NCBI GenBank assembly: GCA_963831385.1
Contig: CAWHPW010000014.1
Location: forward strand, 1 to 64,000
DNA length: 64,000 nucleotides
From: JACVRX01 sp963831385
GTDB lineage: Bacteria; Actinomycetota; Actinomycetes; Jiangellales; Jiangellaceae
Direction of reading: 5' to 3'
Within the stretch, counting starts at the first letter, position 1. Every line of letters starts with the position of its first letter. This document shows, piece by piece, positions 1 through 7,210 of the stretch. The notes beneath the pieces are model-generated. The model ran no database searches. It had not been told where the DNA came from and worked only from the letters and a program-made list of their open reading frames with translations. Position numbers and translations under genes: made by a program.

Positions 1-358
1 GTCGCGCTCGACATGCGCGATCAACGCGCGAGCCTCGCTGATACCGAGGGCATGGTCGATCTCCGGAGCCGTGTAGCGGTAGTTCAGAGGCGTCGCCACC
101 AGCCCCGCTCTGAACAGGCGAGGTAGTGGACGACGAGCTCGAATCGATTGGGCATGAGCGACGCGATCCGGTCGCCCGGTTCCAGCCCAGATCCAGATAG
201 GCGCTCGCGAGCCGAGTGCTCAGGTCATCGAGCGCCTGCCACGTCAGGCGCGTGCGTGCCGAGACGAGTGCCAGGCCGGCGGGGTTGGACTCGAGACCAG
301 AACGGAGCGGCATCGGTGTCGCCGGTCGCTGCAGGACTGCTCCGGAGTAGGTGTCCAC
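1..358 (-). pseudogene. Acyl-CoA synthetase (AMP-binding), partial and frameshifted
   Basis: The reverse strand encodes the N-terminal part of an AMP-forming acyl-CoA ligase, which would activate a carboxylic acid as its CoA thioester. It starts at GTG 358 behind a good ribosome site (GGAGG, 6 nt away). The family-typical stretches LTWQALDDLSTRLA, GDRIASLMPNRFELVVHYLA and ATPLNYRYTAPEIDHALG are all readable, but only by changing frame near 186 and again near 113. Each change behaves like one missing base. The gene runs off the left edge of the window. Two indels in about 120 codons suggest a dead gene, or sequencing errors if the assembly is unpolished. A broken enoyl-CoA hydratase across the neighbouring IS copy suggests a former acyl-CoA degradation locus. 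Confidence 0.75.
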
Positions 359-394
359 GCAATACCTCCAGTCACTCGAGCGCGTGGTGGCTCG

Positions 395-422
395 TACGTC
401 GAGACTAAGTGGTCTCGACGTA
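395..422. promoter_or_regulatory. Palindrome upstream of the acyl-CoA ligase
   Basis: Perfect 11-bp inverted repeat TACGTCGAGAC / GTCTCGACGTA with a 6-nt spacer, centred about 50 nt upstream of the ligase start at 358. Size and position fit an operator for a dimeric regulator such as a TetR-type fatty-acid regulator. No regulator gene is adjacent, so the assignment is inference. Confidence 0.45.
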
Positions 423-581
423 AGTTCTTCGGGGGTTAGGTCCAGACGGTGGGGTCGCGCAGGTGGAGACTGCAGGCGGTGTCGAGGGCGTCTTCGCAGG
501 TGCCGACGGGCATCGGAGCATGACCCGGTGGTCCGGACACCTGATCTGTGGCGATGATCGCTGCAGGAAGGAGTCCGCACG

Positions 582-869
582 ATGCCTGCACCACACCCAC
601 CTGAGTTCCGTCGTAGGGCGGTCGATCTGACCCGGCAGCCGGGCGCGTCGGTCGCCCAGATCGCGAAGGATCTGGGGATCAGCGAGTCCGGGCTGCGCCG
701 TTGGATGGCCCAGGACGACATCGACAGCGGCCGCAAGGAGGGCCTGTCGACGGCCGATCGGGAGGAGCTGGTCCGGCTGCGTCGGGAGAACCGGCGGCTG
801 GAGATGGAGATCGAGATCCTCAAACGGGCCAGCGCCTACTTCGCCCGGGAGAACGTGCTCCCAAAATAG
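582..869 (+). CDS. IS3-family transposase OrfA (helix-turn-helix)
   Basis: A 95-residue OrfA that binds the ends of the IS. The N-terminal half holds the helix-turn-helix (FRRRAVDLTR...VAQIAKDLGISESGLRRW) and the C-terminal half a leucine-zipper-like coiled coil (ELVRLRRENRRLEMEIEILKR), as usual for the family. The start ATG at 582 has GGAAGGAG just upstream. The reading frame ends in C-CCA-AAA-TAG at 860-869, a classical -1 slippery heptamer followed at once by the stop. It would give the OrfAB fusion, and the -1 frame does continue into orfB. OrfA itself looks intact. Confidence 0.85.
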   Translation: MPAPHPPEFRRRAVDLTRQPGASVAQIAKDLGISESGLRRWMAQDDIDSGRKEGLSTADREELVRLRRENRRLEMEIEILKRASAYFARENVLPK

Positions 870-1545
870 GGTTCCGGCTGGTCCAGGAGCTCGCCGACGA
901 CGGGTTCGACGTCGCGGTGGCCTGCCGGGTCTTGAAGGTCTCACGGTCCGGTTTCTATGAGTGGCGTAACCGGCCACCCTCGGTCCGGGACCTCGAGGAC
1001 GCCTATCTGGCCGAACACCATCGTCGATATCCACCGCGACTCGCGCTGTTCCTACGGTGCCCCGCGGGTGCACGCCGAACTGCGGCTCGGGCTGCGGTGT
1101 CCGGGTCGGCCGCAAGCGGGTCGCCCGGCTGCTGCGGATCCTCGGCCGTCGCGGGATCAGCCACCGGCACAAGCGGTGGCACCGGCCGGCTGCGGCGGTC
1201 CACCAGGACCTCGTGCAACGCCGGTTCGTCGCCGCTGGCCCGGACCTGTTGTGGTGCACCGACATCACCGAGCACCCCACCCGGGCCGGGAAGGTCTACT
1301 GCGGCGCGGTCCTCGACGTCTTCACCCGCCAGGTCGTGGGCTGGTCGATCGCCGACCACATGCGCTCCGAGCTGGTGGTCGACGCCCTGCAGATGGCCAC
1401 CTGGCGACGCCGTCCCGAGCCCGGGACCGTGGTCCACAGCGACCGCGGATCGCAGTACGCCTCCTGGGTCTTCGGGCACCGGCTCCGCGACGCCGGCCTG
1501 CTCGGATCCATGGGCCGGGTCGCCTCCTCAGTGGACAACTCGATG
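867..1545 (+). pseudogene. IS3-family transposase OrfB (DDE integrase), broken
   Basis: The catalytic half of the IS3 transposase. Three frames are needed to read it: GFRLVQELADDGFDVAVACR from 870, then CSYGAPRVHAELRLGL after a shift near 1018, then VGRKRVARLLRILGRRGI after another near 1098. The rve core is clear: DLLWCTDITEHPTRAGKVYC with the first Asp and VVHSDRGSQYAS with the second. The third acidic residue (normally in a MESFW segment after VDN) is absent because homology stops at VDNS near 1541. Two indels plus loss of the 3' end make it non-functional. Confidence 0.8.
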
Positions 1546-1670
1546 CCGAGGAGGCCAGCGAAACCGCCGACAGCGACCGGATCCGGGAACTGGAAGCCAC
1601 TGTGGCACGGCTGTCGAGGGCACTGGACAGCGCGGGTGGCCGCGACGCGCTCATTGAGCACGACGGATGA
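1546..1670 (+). pseudogene. 3' fragment of an unrecognised coiled-coil protein
   Basis: Directly after the breakpoint of the IS the frame reads EEASETADSDRIRELEATV and then ARLSRALDSAGG up to a TGA at 1668-1670. The heptad pattern and high-GC codon use suggest the real C-terminal tail of some gene, joined here by the deletion that removed the IS end. I do not recognise the family. Confidence 0.4.
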
Positions 1671-1679
1671 CTGTCCTAA

Positions 1680-2230
1680 GGGGTCAGTCCCGGCGCTACG
1701 GGCGGATTTGGGCCTGTTCTTGGCACGGAGCGAGGCGACGCGGCGCCGAGTTGATCATGGCACTAGGAGGTCTACGCCTGCCTCGTCATTCGTCAGCCCG
1801 GCTGATCGATCGAGACGACACCGTCGTCGGCCACGTGCTCGGTCCACTTTGTTCCGTCCCACCATCGCAATTCGTGGTGGCCGCCCTCGAAGTCCTGCTC
1901 AGTGCCGAGGATTACGAGGCAGAGCTCGCCGAACGGTACGGCTGGATCAATCGAGCCTTGCCAGCGAACACTCTCAGCGATTTCGTTACAGCGCTCGCCC
2001 AGCGGATCGCCAGATTCCCAGCCGCCGGCCAGGTCGCCATCAAGGACCCCATCAACGCGATCACCCTCGCGCCGACAGACGACTTCCGTCGCGATTCCGA
2101 TCTCTTCGGCGAGGGCGTGCACACCGCCGAAACGCAACGCCTAATCGAAACCGCGATGAAGCGCGGCCTTCAGACCCGGGACGCGGAGATGGAACTCGCC
2201 TCAATCCTTGCTGACTTGGACGGCCGCTGA
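1680..2230 (+). pseudogene. Enoyl-CoA hydratase/isomerase (crotonase) remnant
   Basis: The frame ending at 2230 carries the C-terminal half of a crotonase-family protein: AEDYEAELAERYGWINRALP, then DFVTALAQRIARFPAAGQVA and a charged C-terminal helix. A piece of the central part, RRGAELIMAL, lies in the same frame at about 1735-1770. Between them (1770-1890) the expected oxyanion-hole and acyl-CoA binding segment (FAxxxAxxGQPEVxLGxxPGGGG) cannot be read in any frame, and nothing of the N-terminus is left. It is a decayed gene, with the left part lost at the IS/deletion junction. Confidence 0.65.
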
Positions 2231-2631
2231 TCGGTGCGACGCCGCAACGGCTCCGTCCGCGGCCCCGAACCACGGCTTCCGGATTGCGCTCATCGCAGCA
2301 CGAACCCCGCTACGAAGGGGTCGCGCGGGTCGGCGGGGTTCATCGGCCGTGCCGCTCCTGCTCACGCGCGGTGGCCAGCATCCGCAGCAGGCCAGGTGCG
2401 TCAGCCGCTGCAGCTCGACCTCCGCGCCGTCAGCGGACCCACGGGCGGCCGTCCGGTCGGATCGTCGGACACGATGCGGCGGAACATCGCCCCGACCTGA
2501 TCGGAGACCACTTTCTGCAGCACAGGGTCGAGTCTGCCCGATCCCACCAGGGGCCGATCCCGACGGCCCGGCCCAGCGCAGGGACGATCGTTCGGGTGGG
2601 ATCCGAATCCCCGCCGATCTAGCATCCGGCC
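2231..2631. other. 401-nt stretch without a convincing gene
   Basis: No full-length gene is seen. On the minus strand, 2410-2540 reads VLQKVVSDQVGAMFRRIVSD and, after a frame change, ELQRLTHLALLRMLATAREQ near 2360-2410. This has the composition of a small helical protein and could be the decayed C-terminus of a regulator, but I cannot name it. The right end holds the promoter of the next gene: TAGCAT at 2620-2625, six bases before ATG 2632, so that mRNA is probably leaderless. Confidence 0.4.
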
Positions 2632-3024
2632 ATGGATGTCGACGCTGTTGCACGCCGCTGGGCGGACACCTGGACTCGCGCATGGCCGGAGCACGATGTG
2701 GATGCGATCGCGGCTCTCTACTCCGATGATGCCGAATACCGCGCGTTGGCATTCCGAGAACCGGATCTCGGTGTCTCCGGGGTACGCCGCTACCTCCAGG
2801 AGAACTTCGGCGTCGAGGACGACGTCGAGTGCTGGTTCGGCACACCCGTGGCGAGCGGCGACCGCACGGCGATCGAGTGGTGGGCGACCTGGGTCGAGGA
2901 GGGGCAGCGCCTGACCCTCGCCGGTATGACGGTGCTGCGTTTCGACGACGACGGGCAGATCGTCGACCATCGCGACTACTGGAATCAGGTCGAGCGCCGC
3001 CAACCGCCGCACCAGGGCTGGTGA
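2632..3024 (+). CDS. SnoaL-like / NTF2-like protein
   Basis: A 130-residue protein of the nuclear-transport-factor-2 fold. Recognisable are the N-terminal helix with WADTWTRAWPEHDVDAIAALYSDD, the following strand with DLGVSGVRRYLQENF, and strands ending in GMTVLRFDDDGQIVDHRDYW, the usual SnoaL-like signature. Members are small cytoplasmic pocket proteins, some isomerases or cyclases, many of unknown substrate; nothing here fixes the ligand. A TAGCAT box ends six bases before the ATG, suggesting leaderless transcription. The stop overlaps the GTG of the membrane protein that follows (GTGA), so the two are translationally coupled. Confidence 0.75.
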   Translation: MDVDAVARRWADTWTRAWPEHDVDAIAALYSDDAEYRALAFREPDLGVSGVRRYLQENFGVEDDVECWFGTPVASGDRTAIEWWATWVEEGQRLTLAGMTVLRFDDDGQIVDHRDYWNQVERRQPPHQGW

Positions 3025-4019
3025 GGGCGCTGCCGGCGGATCGCCCAGGACCCGGTGCGGGCAGTGTCACGGGCCGGATCACGCGATGGGCTGACGACCT
3101 GCAGCGCCACCACGCCGTCCTTGGACTTCCGTACGCGGTGATCAAGAAGTACGGCGACGACGCCGGAGTGCGCCACTCTGCGCTGATCACGTACTTCGGA
3201 TTCCTCAGCATCTTCCCCGCGATGCTGCTGGTGGTCGCCGTGACCTCGCGGATTCTCCAGGCCAATCCGTCGCTGCGTGACGACCTGATCGACCAGATCG
3301 TGCCCGAGCGGTTCCACGACATCGTGGCCGAGGGGTTGGCGTTGATGCCCGACACCGGCTGGCCCTACGTCGTCGGCGTCATCGGTCTGCTCTATGCGGG
3401 CACCGGCGTGGTGGGGTCGGCGTACGTCACCCTCAACCATCTGGTCGGCATCCGTCATCGCGACCGGCGCGGCTTCGTGGCGCGGTACGCCTACAACGCG
3501 CTCGTTCTGCTCGTCGTTCTCCTCGGCGCTGTGGTCGGCTCCGGCACGGGCCTGCTGGTCGCGGCACTGCCCGGCGCCGGCCTGGTCGAGCGGTCCGCGA
3601 GCTTCCTCGGCATTTTCGCCGTGCTCTTCGTCGTCCTCCTCGCGGCCGCGAGGCTACTGATCGTCCGCCGAATCTCGCTTAGAGCAGCGTGGCCGGCGGC
3701 GGCTATCGGGGCGCTTATCACGACCGCGATAATTTCAGTCGGCTCGTCGCTGGTCGCGATGTCCACCGCGGGCGCGGGTGCCGTCTACGGCAGCTTCGCC
3801 GCCGTCGTCGGGATCTTCGCCGTCATGTACTTCGTCAGCCAGTCATTGGTGTTCAGCGCGGAGACGGCCGTCGTGCTGCGCCGAAGGCTATGGCCGCGCG
3901 CACTCGACCAGGCCAGGCCGACCGCCGCCGACGTCCAGGCCCTCACCATGCTGGCGCGCGAGCAGGAGCGCGTTCCCGGGCAACGGGTCGACGTGCGATT
4001 TGTCGAGGTCGCCCGCTGA
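3021..4019 (+). CDS. YihY/virulence factor BrkB family membrane protein
   Basis: 332 residues, start GTG 3021 overlapping the preceding stop. Five to six hydrophobic segments follow a short cytoplasmic N-terminus. The hallmark region HSALITYFGFLSIFPAMLLV (about residues 52-71) and the later small-residue-rich membrane helices are those of the YihY/BrkB family (once misnamed ribonuclease BN). Family members are inner-membrane proteins without an agreed biochemical role. The charged C-terminal tail (LAREQERVPGQRVDVRFVEV) is cytoplasmic. A hairpin lies 95 nt beyond the stop. Overlap with the SnoaL-like gene implies one transcript. Confidence 0.85.
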   Translation: MRALPADRPGPGAGSVTGRITRWADDLQRHHAVLGLPYAVIKKYGDDAGVRHSALITYFGFLSIFPAMLLVVAVTSRILQANPSLRDDLIDQIVPERFHDIVAEGLALMPDTGWPYVVGVIGLLYAGTGVVGSAYVTLNHLVGIRHRDRRGFVARYAYNALVLLVVLLGAVVGSGTGLLVAALPGAGLVERSASFLGIFAVLFVVLLAAARLLIVRRISLRAAWPAAAIGALITTAIISVGSSLVAMSTAGAGAVYGSFAAVVGIFAVMYFVSQSLVFSAETAVVLRRRLWPRALDQARPTAADVQALTMLAREQERVPGQRVDVRFVEVAR

Positions 4020-4113
4020 GGGGGCCATGCGCTCGCGGTTGCTCATCGGACGGCTCGACCACGAGGACAGCATGCGGAAAGCCAGCGGCCGGTGTCGCCC
4101 GCCCGGTCCGACA

Positions 4114-4144
4114 ACGGCCCGCACCATCGCTCGGTGCGGGCCGT
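4114..4144. terminator. Strong hairpin between convergent genes
   Basis: Perfect 12-bp stem ACGGCCCGCACC / GGTGCGGGCCGT with a 7-nt loop between the converging YihY gene and the small minus-strand gene. There is no U-tract, common for actinobacterial intrinsic terminators, so a bidirectional terminator is likely but unproven. Confidence 0.55.
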
Positions 4145-4157
4145 CGTGTCGTGCGGG

Positions 4158-4527
4158 TCAGGCGTCGTCGCCGAAGTCCTCCCCGTCGTGCTCGCGCAGC
4201 GCGTCGCGGATGCCGCGGGCGATGTCGTCGTTGGTGAGCGTGCGGTCGATCGCGATCGCACGGATGCGGTCGACCAGGGCGAGAGTGTCGGCGATTCTGG
4301 GCCGTCCGGGCTGGGCGGCGATCTCGGTCAAGTGTTCGGCGAGCACCAGGTTTGCGAGCACCCTGGCGAGACGCCGTTCGATGAGTCCGCCGAGCACGGT
4401 TTGCGCGTCGCTGTCGAGCTGGGGCGGCGACGAGCACGGCCAGGCCGAGACCGTGCTCGCCTTGCGGGTCGAGCGCTTCGAGCAGCCGGTCCAGCGGGCC
4501 GGGCTCGGTGAATAGGCTGTCGTTCAC
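4158..4527 (-). pseudogene. Small hypothetical gene with a frameshift
   Basis: Two overlapping reverse frames make one protein of about 122 residues. The start GTG at 4527 has an excellent ribosome site (AGGAG, 7 nt) and reads VNDSLFTEPGPLDRLLEALD; after a change of frame at the GGGG run 4421-4424 the protein continues as QLDSDAQTVLGGLIERRLAR and ends DALREHDGEDFGDDA. Amphipathic helices dominate and there is no membrane segment. I do not recognise the family. A one-base error or loss in the G/C homopolymer would explain the break. It sits beside a possible integration scar (4616-4773), so it may belong to a decayed mobile element. Confidence 0.5.
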
Positions 4528-4890
4528 GGTCGTTCTCCTGTCTTGAGCAGGTGGACGGTCGAGGCCTCGCCTGGTGTTCACCCACCGGGCGGGGCCGCCT
4601 TAGTTGATCAGCGGTTGGTCACAGAAGTGGTCACAGAACGCGGGCTATCGGCGGCAACGGAGGGCCACGAGGGCGGGCATCGGGCCGGGTTTCACGCCAC
4701 GGACAGGCGCGGACGGCCACCGGGGGACACGAGCGGCTACAGTCGCGCCCGGAGTTCAAATCCCACCGCCACCGCTCCTGACCTGCGGAAACGCCAGGGT
4801 AGCCTCGTCAGGGCTGGCCTGGGTTTGGTGACGCGATCGATGACGTGATGTGCATGCCTAGGGTCGCCCGCTCGACTCCGCTCCGCTCGC
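4528..4890. other. 363-nt gene-free stretch with short repeats and a tRNA 3' fragment
   Basis: No gene is seen. A 12-bp tandem repeat lies at 4616-4639 (TTGGTCACAGAA then GTGGTCACAGAA). Its reverse strand reads SPRSVTTSVTNR-stop, which could be the last residues of a lost tyrosine recombinase. A tRNA 3'-end-like segment at 4754-4773 follows. Together they look like the edge of a former integrative element. Confidence 0.4.
4754..4773 (+). repeat. tRNA 3'-end fragment, candidate attachment-site remnant
   Basis: GTTCAAATCCCACCGCCACC matches the T-loop, T-stem 3' strand and acceptor 3' strand of a tRNA. The bases to its left do not pair to form a T-stem or any cloverleaf, so this is not a tRNA gene. 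Such 3' fragments are left by elements that integrate into tRNA genes. The parent tRNA is not in the window, and the tRNA-Pro at 41956 shares only GTTCAAATCCC. Confidence 0.4.
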
Positions 4891-5337
4891 CTATGCCGTG
4901 GAGGCGCGACGCTCCGCCTCGGTCTTGAGGTGAGCCAGGACGTTTCGGATGCCCTTGTCCAGCGTTCGGCGGCTGTAGCCCTTGAGCACGCTCGCAATCA
5001 ATCCCTCCCAGGACTCCTCGGAGCGGGCCAAAGTGGCACCGTCCATCGCCTCAAACTGGAACACGTGGATGGCCTTGATCCCCATCGTCGTCCCGGTCCA
5101 CGCGATCTCGCGGGGAGGGTCCACCACCTCGAGAGTGGAGGTGAGCGAACTCGGCCCTGATCTCCACCGGAACACCGATCCTGGCTCGAGCGCGCCCTCC
5201 AGCGTTGCCGACCGGACGTCTGGGTTCCAGGATGGCCACTCGTCGACTCCCGCGATCACCGAAAACACGGTGTGCAGATCAGCGTTGATCCGGATCTCAC
5301 CCTCCGCTGTTGCCGGTGCATTCCGGTTGATCTCCAT
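4891..5337 (-). CDS. SRPBCC family (START/polyketide-cyclase-like) protein
   Basis: 148 residues from ATG 5337. The helix-grip pattern is clear: EGEIRINADLHTVFSVIAGV, DEWPSWNPDVRSA, EPGSVFRWRSG, WTGTTMGIKAIHVFQFEAMD and a long C-terminal helix with YSRRTLDKGIRNVLAHLKTE. Members bind hydrophobic ligands in a central cavity and include cyclases, hydrolases and stress proteins; the ligand cannot be read from the sequence. A GTG start eight codons upstream is possible, but the ATG lies at the normal family N-terminus. It is followed on the same strand by nothing closely linked and appears monocistronic. Confidence 0.75.
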   Translation of the reverse strand: MEINRNAPATAEGEIRINADLHTVFSVIAGVDEWPSWNPDVRSATLEGALEPGSVFRWRSGPSSLTSTLEVVDPPREIAWTGTTMGIKAIHVFQFEAMDGATLARSEESWEGLIASVLKGYSRRTLDKGIRNVLAHLKTEAERRASTA

Positions 5338-5390
5338 GCCGCCCAACCTATGACGGACCACCGTGCGCTGTGAGTGGATGGCGGGAGAGC

Positions 5391-7070
5391 TCAGCGTGCG
5401 TGGTTGGCGATCTCCGCGACATATTCGTGCACCAACGTCACCGCGATGGCGCCCTCACCGACCGCGGAGGCCACCCGCTTGACCGAGCCGTACCGGACGT
5501 CTCCGACCGCGAAGACGCCTGGCATGCTCGTTTCCAGGAGGAGTGGAGCGCGTTCCAACGGCCAGCCGGTCGCGGCGCCTCCCTGCCGGGTGAGATCCGT
5601 GCCCGTGAGCAGAAACCCTCGCTCATCGCGCTCAATCGCATCGCGCAACCAGTCGGTGTGAGGTTCTGCCCCGATCATCAGGAACAGGGCGTTGGCCGGG
5701 ATATTTGACGTGCGGCCGCTCGTTCGCTCCACGAGGCTGATCCATTCGAGACGACCGGTGCCGCCACCATCCACGATCTCGACATTGAAGCGAACGGCGA
5801 TGTTCGCCGCGGCCTGGATCTCCCGGACCAGGTACTGCGACATCGTCTCCGTCAAGTCAGCCCGGCGAACGAGAATCGTGACGGAGTCCGCATATCTGGA
5901 CAGGTGCAGCGCCGCCTGGCCCGCGGAGTTGCCGGCTCCGACGATGAACGTTTCTCGGCCCGTCATCGCCTTGGCTTCGGCGCCGGCTGCTCCATAGAAG
6001 ACGCCGGCCCCGACGAGGGCGTCCAGCGCGGGGATGCCGATCCGCCGCCACGAGACACCTGTCGCCAGAATGATCGCCGGGGCCGTGACTTCGCTGCCGT
6101 CCGCCGTTCGAACCACACGATGGTCGCCTCTGGCCAGCAGGCCGCTGGCCTGCTGCGTAAGCACGAAGTTGACCCCAAACAGCCATGCCTGCTCGACGGC
6201 CCGACCGATGAGTTCCTCGCCGCTGATGCCGTGGTGAAACCCGAAGTAGTTCCGGATCAACGCGCTCGTTCCGGCTTGTCCACCAGGGACCACCGGTTCC
6301 AACAAGACCGTGTCGAGGCCCTCTGAAGCGGCATACACGGCTGCCGTGAGCCCGCTGGGGCCGGCCCCAACAATGACCACATCGCAGAGGTCGACGTCCG
6401 GCCGCGTCTTCATGCCCAGCATGGAGACGACATCGGCATTGGTGGGATCCTCGAGGACTGCGCCGGTGAACAAGGCCACCACCGGCAGCCTGCCGCCAGT
6501 CGCGCCGACCTCGTCGAGGAATGCGCTGCCCTCGGCGGAGCCCTCCTCGAAAAACCAGAACGGAATACCAGCGCGGGTCAGGACATCGCGCAACTCATGG
6601 GAACGCGGCGAGTCTCGCAGGCCACAGATCCGGATGGGCACTGCCGGTGCCTCCTGCGACCTTCCCCACACGGACACGAACTCCGAGACCGCCGGGTACA
6701 GGATGCGCTCCAAGGGATGCCACGGGTTCCACAGGTGAAAGTCCACCTGACCAATCGCCAGGGCCCCGATCACCGGATGCTGCGACGACCAGTCGCCGCG
6801 TGGAATGACCAGAACACGACGACATCCGGGATCCAGCGCGCGCGCCTGAGCAAGGAAGTCAACTGCCGACGAACCGAGCCCCTGATCCGCGAACACGAGC
6901 GCGACCTGCTGTGCCTGCGCAGTGCACTCTGCCAACATCGCCATGGCGGCCTGAACCGACGTCGCGGCGAGGACCTGATAGTCGGCGTTGTAGCGACGCT
7001 CCAGATCGTGACTGAGCCCAGCGCGCAGTCGAGAGTCCTCCGAAACCACCAGGAAGATCGGTTTCGACAC
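5391..7070 (-). CDS. REC-like domain fused to a thioredoxin-reductase-like flavoprotein lacking CxxC
   Basis: 559 residues from GTG 7070 (GGGAG upstream). The N-terminal 130 residues resemble a receiver domain (KPIFLVVSEDSRLRAGLSHD, ALVFADQGLG, RRVLVIPRGD). A glutaredoxin-like middle segment follows (CGLRDSPRSHELRDVLTRAG). The C-terminal 300 residues are a pyridine-nucleotide-disulphide oxidoreductase with FAD site VVIVGAGPSGLTAAVYAASE, NAD(P) site ETFIVGAGNSAGQAALHLSR and the closing GVFAVGDVR. At the place of the CATC active site of thioredoxin reductase it reads FYGAAGAEAKAM, with no cysteine pair, so disulphide reduction by that mechanism is unlikely. Role inferred: redox sensing or NAD(P)H oxidation. 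It is divergent from the LuxR-type gene at 7211. Confidence 0.8.
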   Translation of the reverse strand: MSKPIFLVVSEDSRLRAGLSHDLERRYNADYQVLAATSVQAAMAMLAECTAQAQQVALVFADQGLGSSAVDFLAQARALDPGCRRVLVIPRGDWSSQHPVIGALAIGQVDFHLWNPWHPLERILYPAVSEFVSVWGRSQEAPAVPIRICGLRDSPRSHELRDVLTRAGIPFWFFEEGSAEGSAFLDEVGATGGRLPVVALFTGAVLEDPTNADVVSMLGMKTRPDVDLCDVVIVGAGPSGLTAAVYAASEGLDTVLLEPVVPGGQAGTSALIRNYFGFHHGISGEELIGRAVEQAWLFGVNFVLTQQASGLLARGDHRVVRTADGSEVTAPAIILATGVSWRRIGIPALDALVGAGVFYGAAGAEAKAMTGRETFIVGAGNSAGQAALHLSRYADSVTILVRRADLTETMSQYLVREIQAAANIAVRFNVEIVDGGGTGRLEWISLVERTSGRTSNIPANALFLMIGAEPHTDWLRDAIERDERGFLLTGTDLTRQGGAATGWPLERAPLLLETSMPGVFAVGDVRYGSVKRVASAVGEGAIAVTLVHEYVAEIANHAR

Positions 7071-7210
7071 GCGCGTGTGGCTCCCGTGGCTGGTGCCAGC
7101 CCGGCTGTCCCGGCTGCTCGTGCTCGCCAGGCTAGCGCCCGGCCGTTGCTGCTGCGCCAGCGACGGCAATGGCCAAGCTACAGAGTTCCGGCGCGTGCGA
7201 TCATCGGCTG

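Larger units (their letters stand above)
515..1545 (+). mobile_element. Degraded IS3-family insertion sequence
   Basis: Contains orfA, a frameshift signal and a broken orfB of an IS3-type transposase. The left boundary is not fixed; the GC-rich stretch from about 515 (tgacccggtggtccgg) looks like the left end. The right end is missing: orfB stops being recognisable at about 1545, just after VDNS and before the segment carrying the last catalytic Glu. From there the DNA changes to an unrelated reading frame, so the element is a deletion derivative that cannot move by itself. Confidence 0.8.

Noticed and set aside
4543..4848. Open frame of 101 codons on the plus strand
   Set aside because: Composition is not protein-like, it crosses the repeats and the tRNA fragment, and there is no ribosome site.
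5391..7070. Thioredoxin reductase (trxB)
   Set aside because: The fold fits, but the CxxC redox pair is missing and extra N-terminal domains are present.
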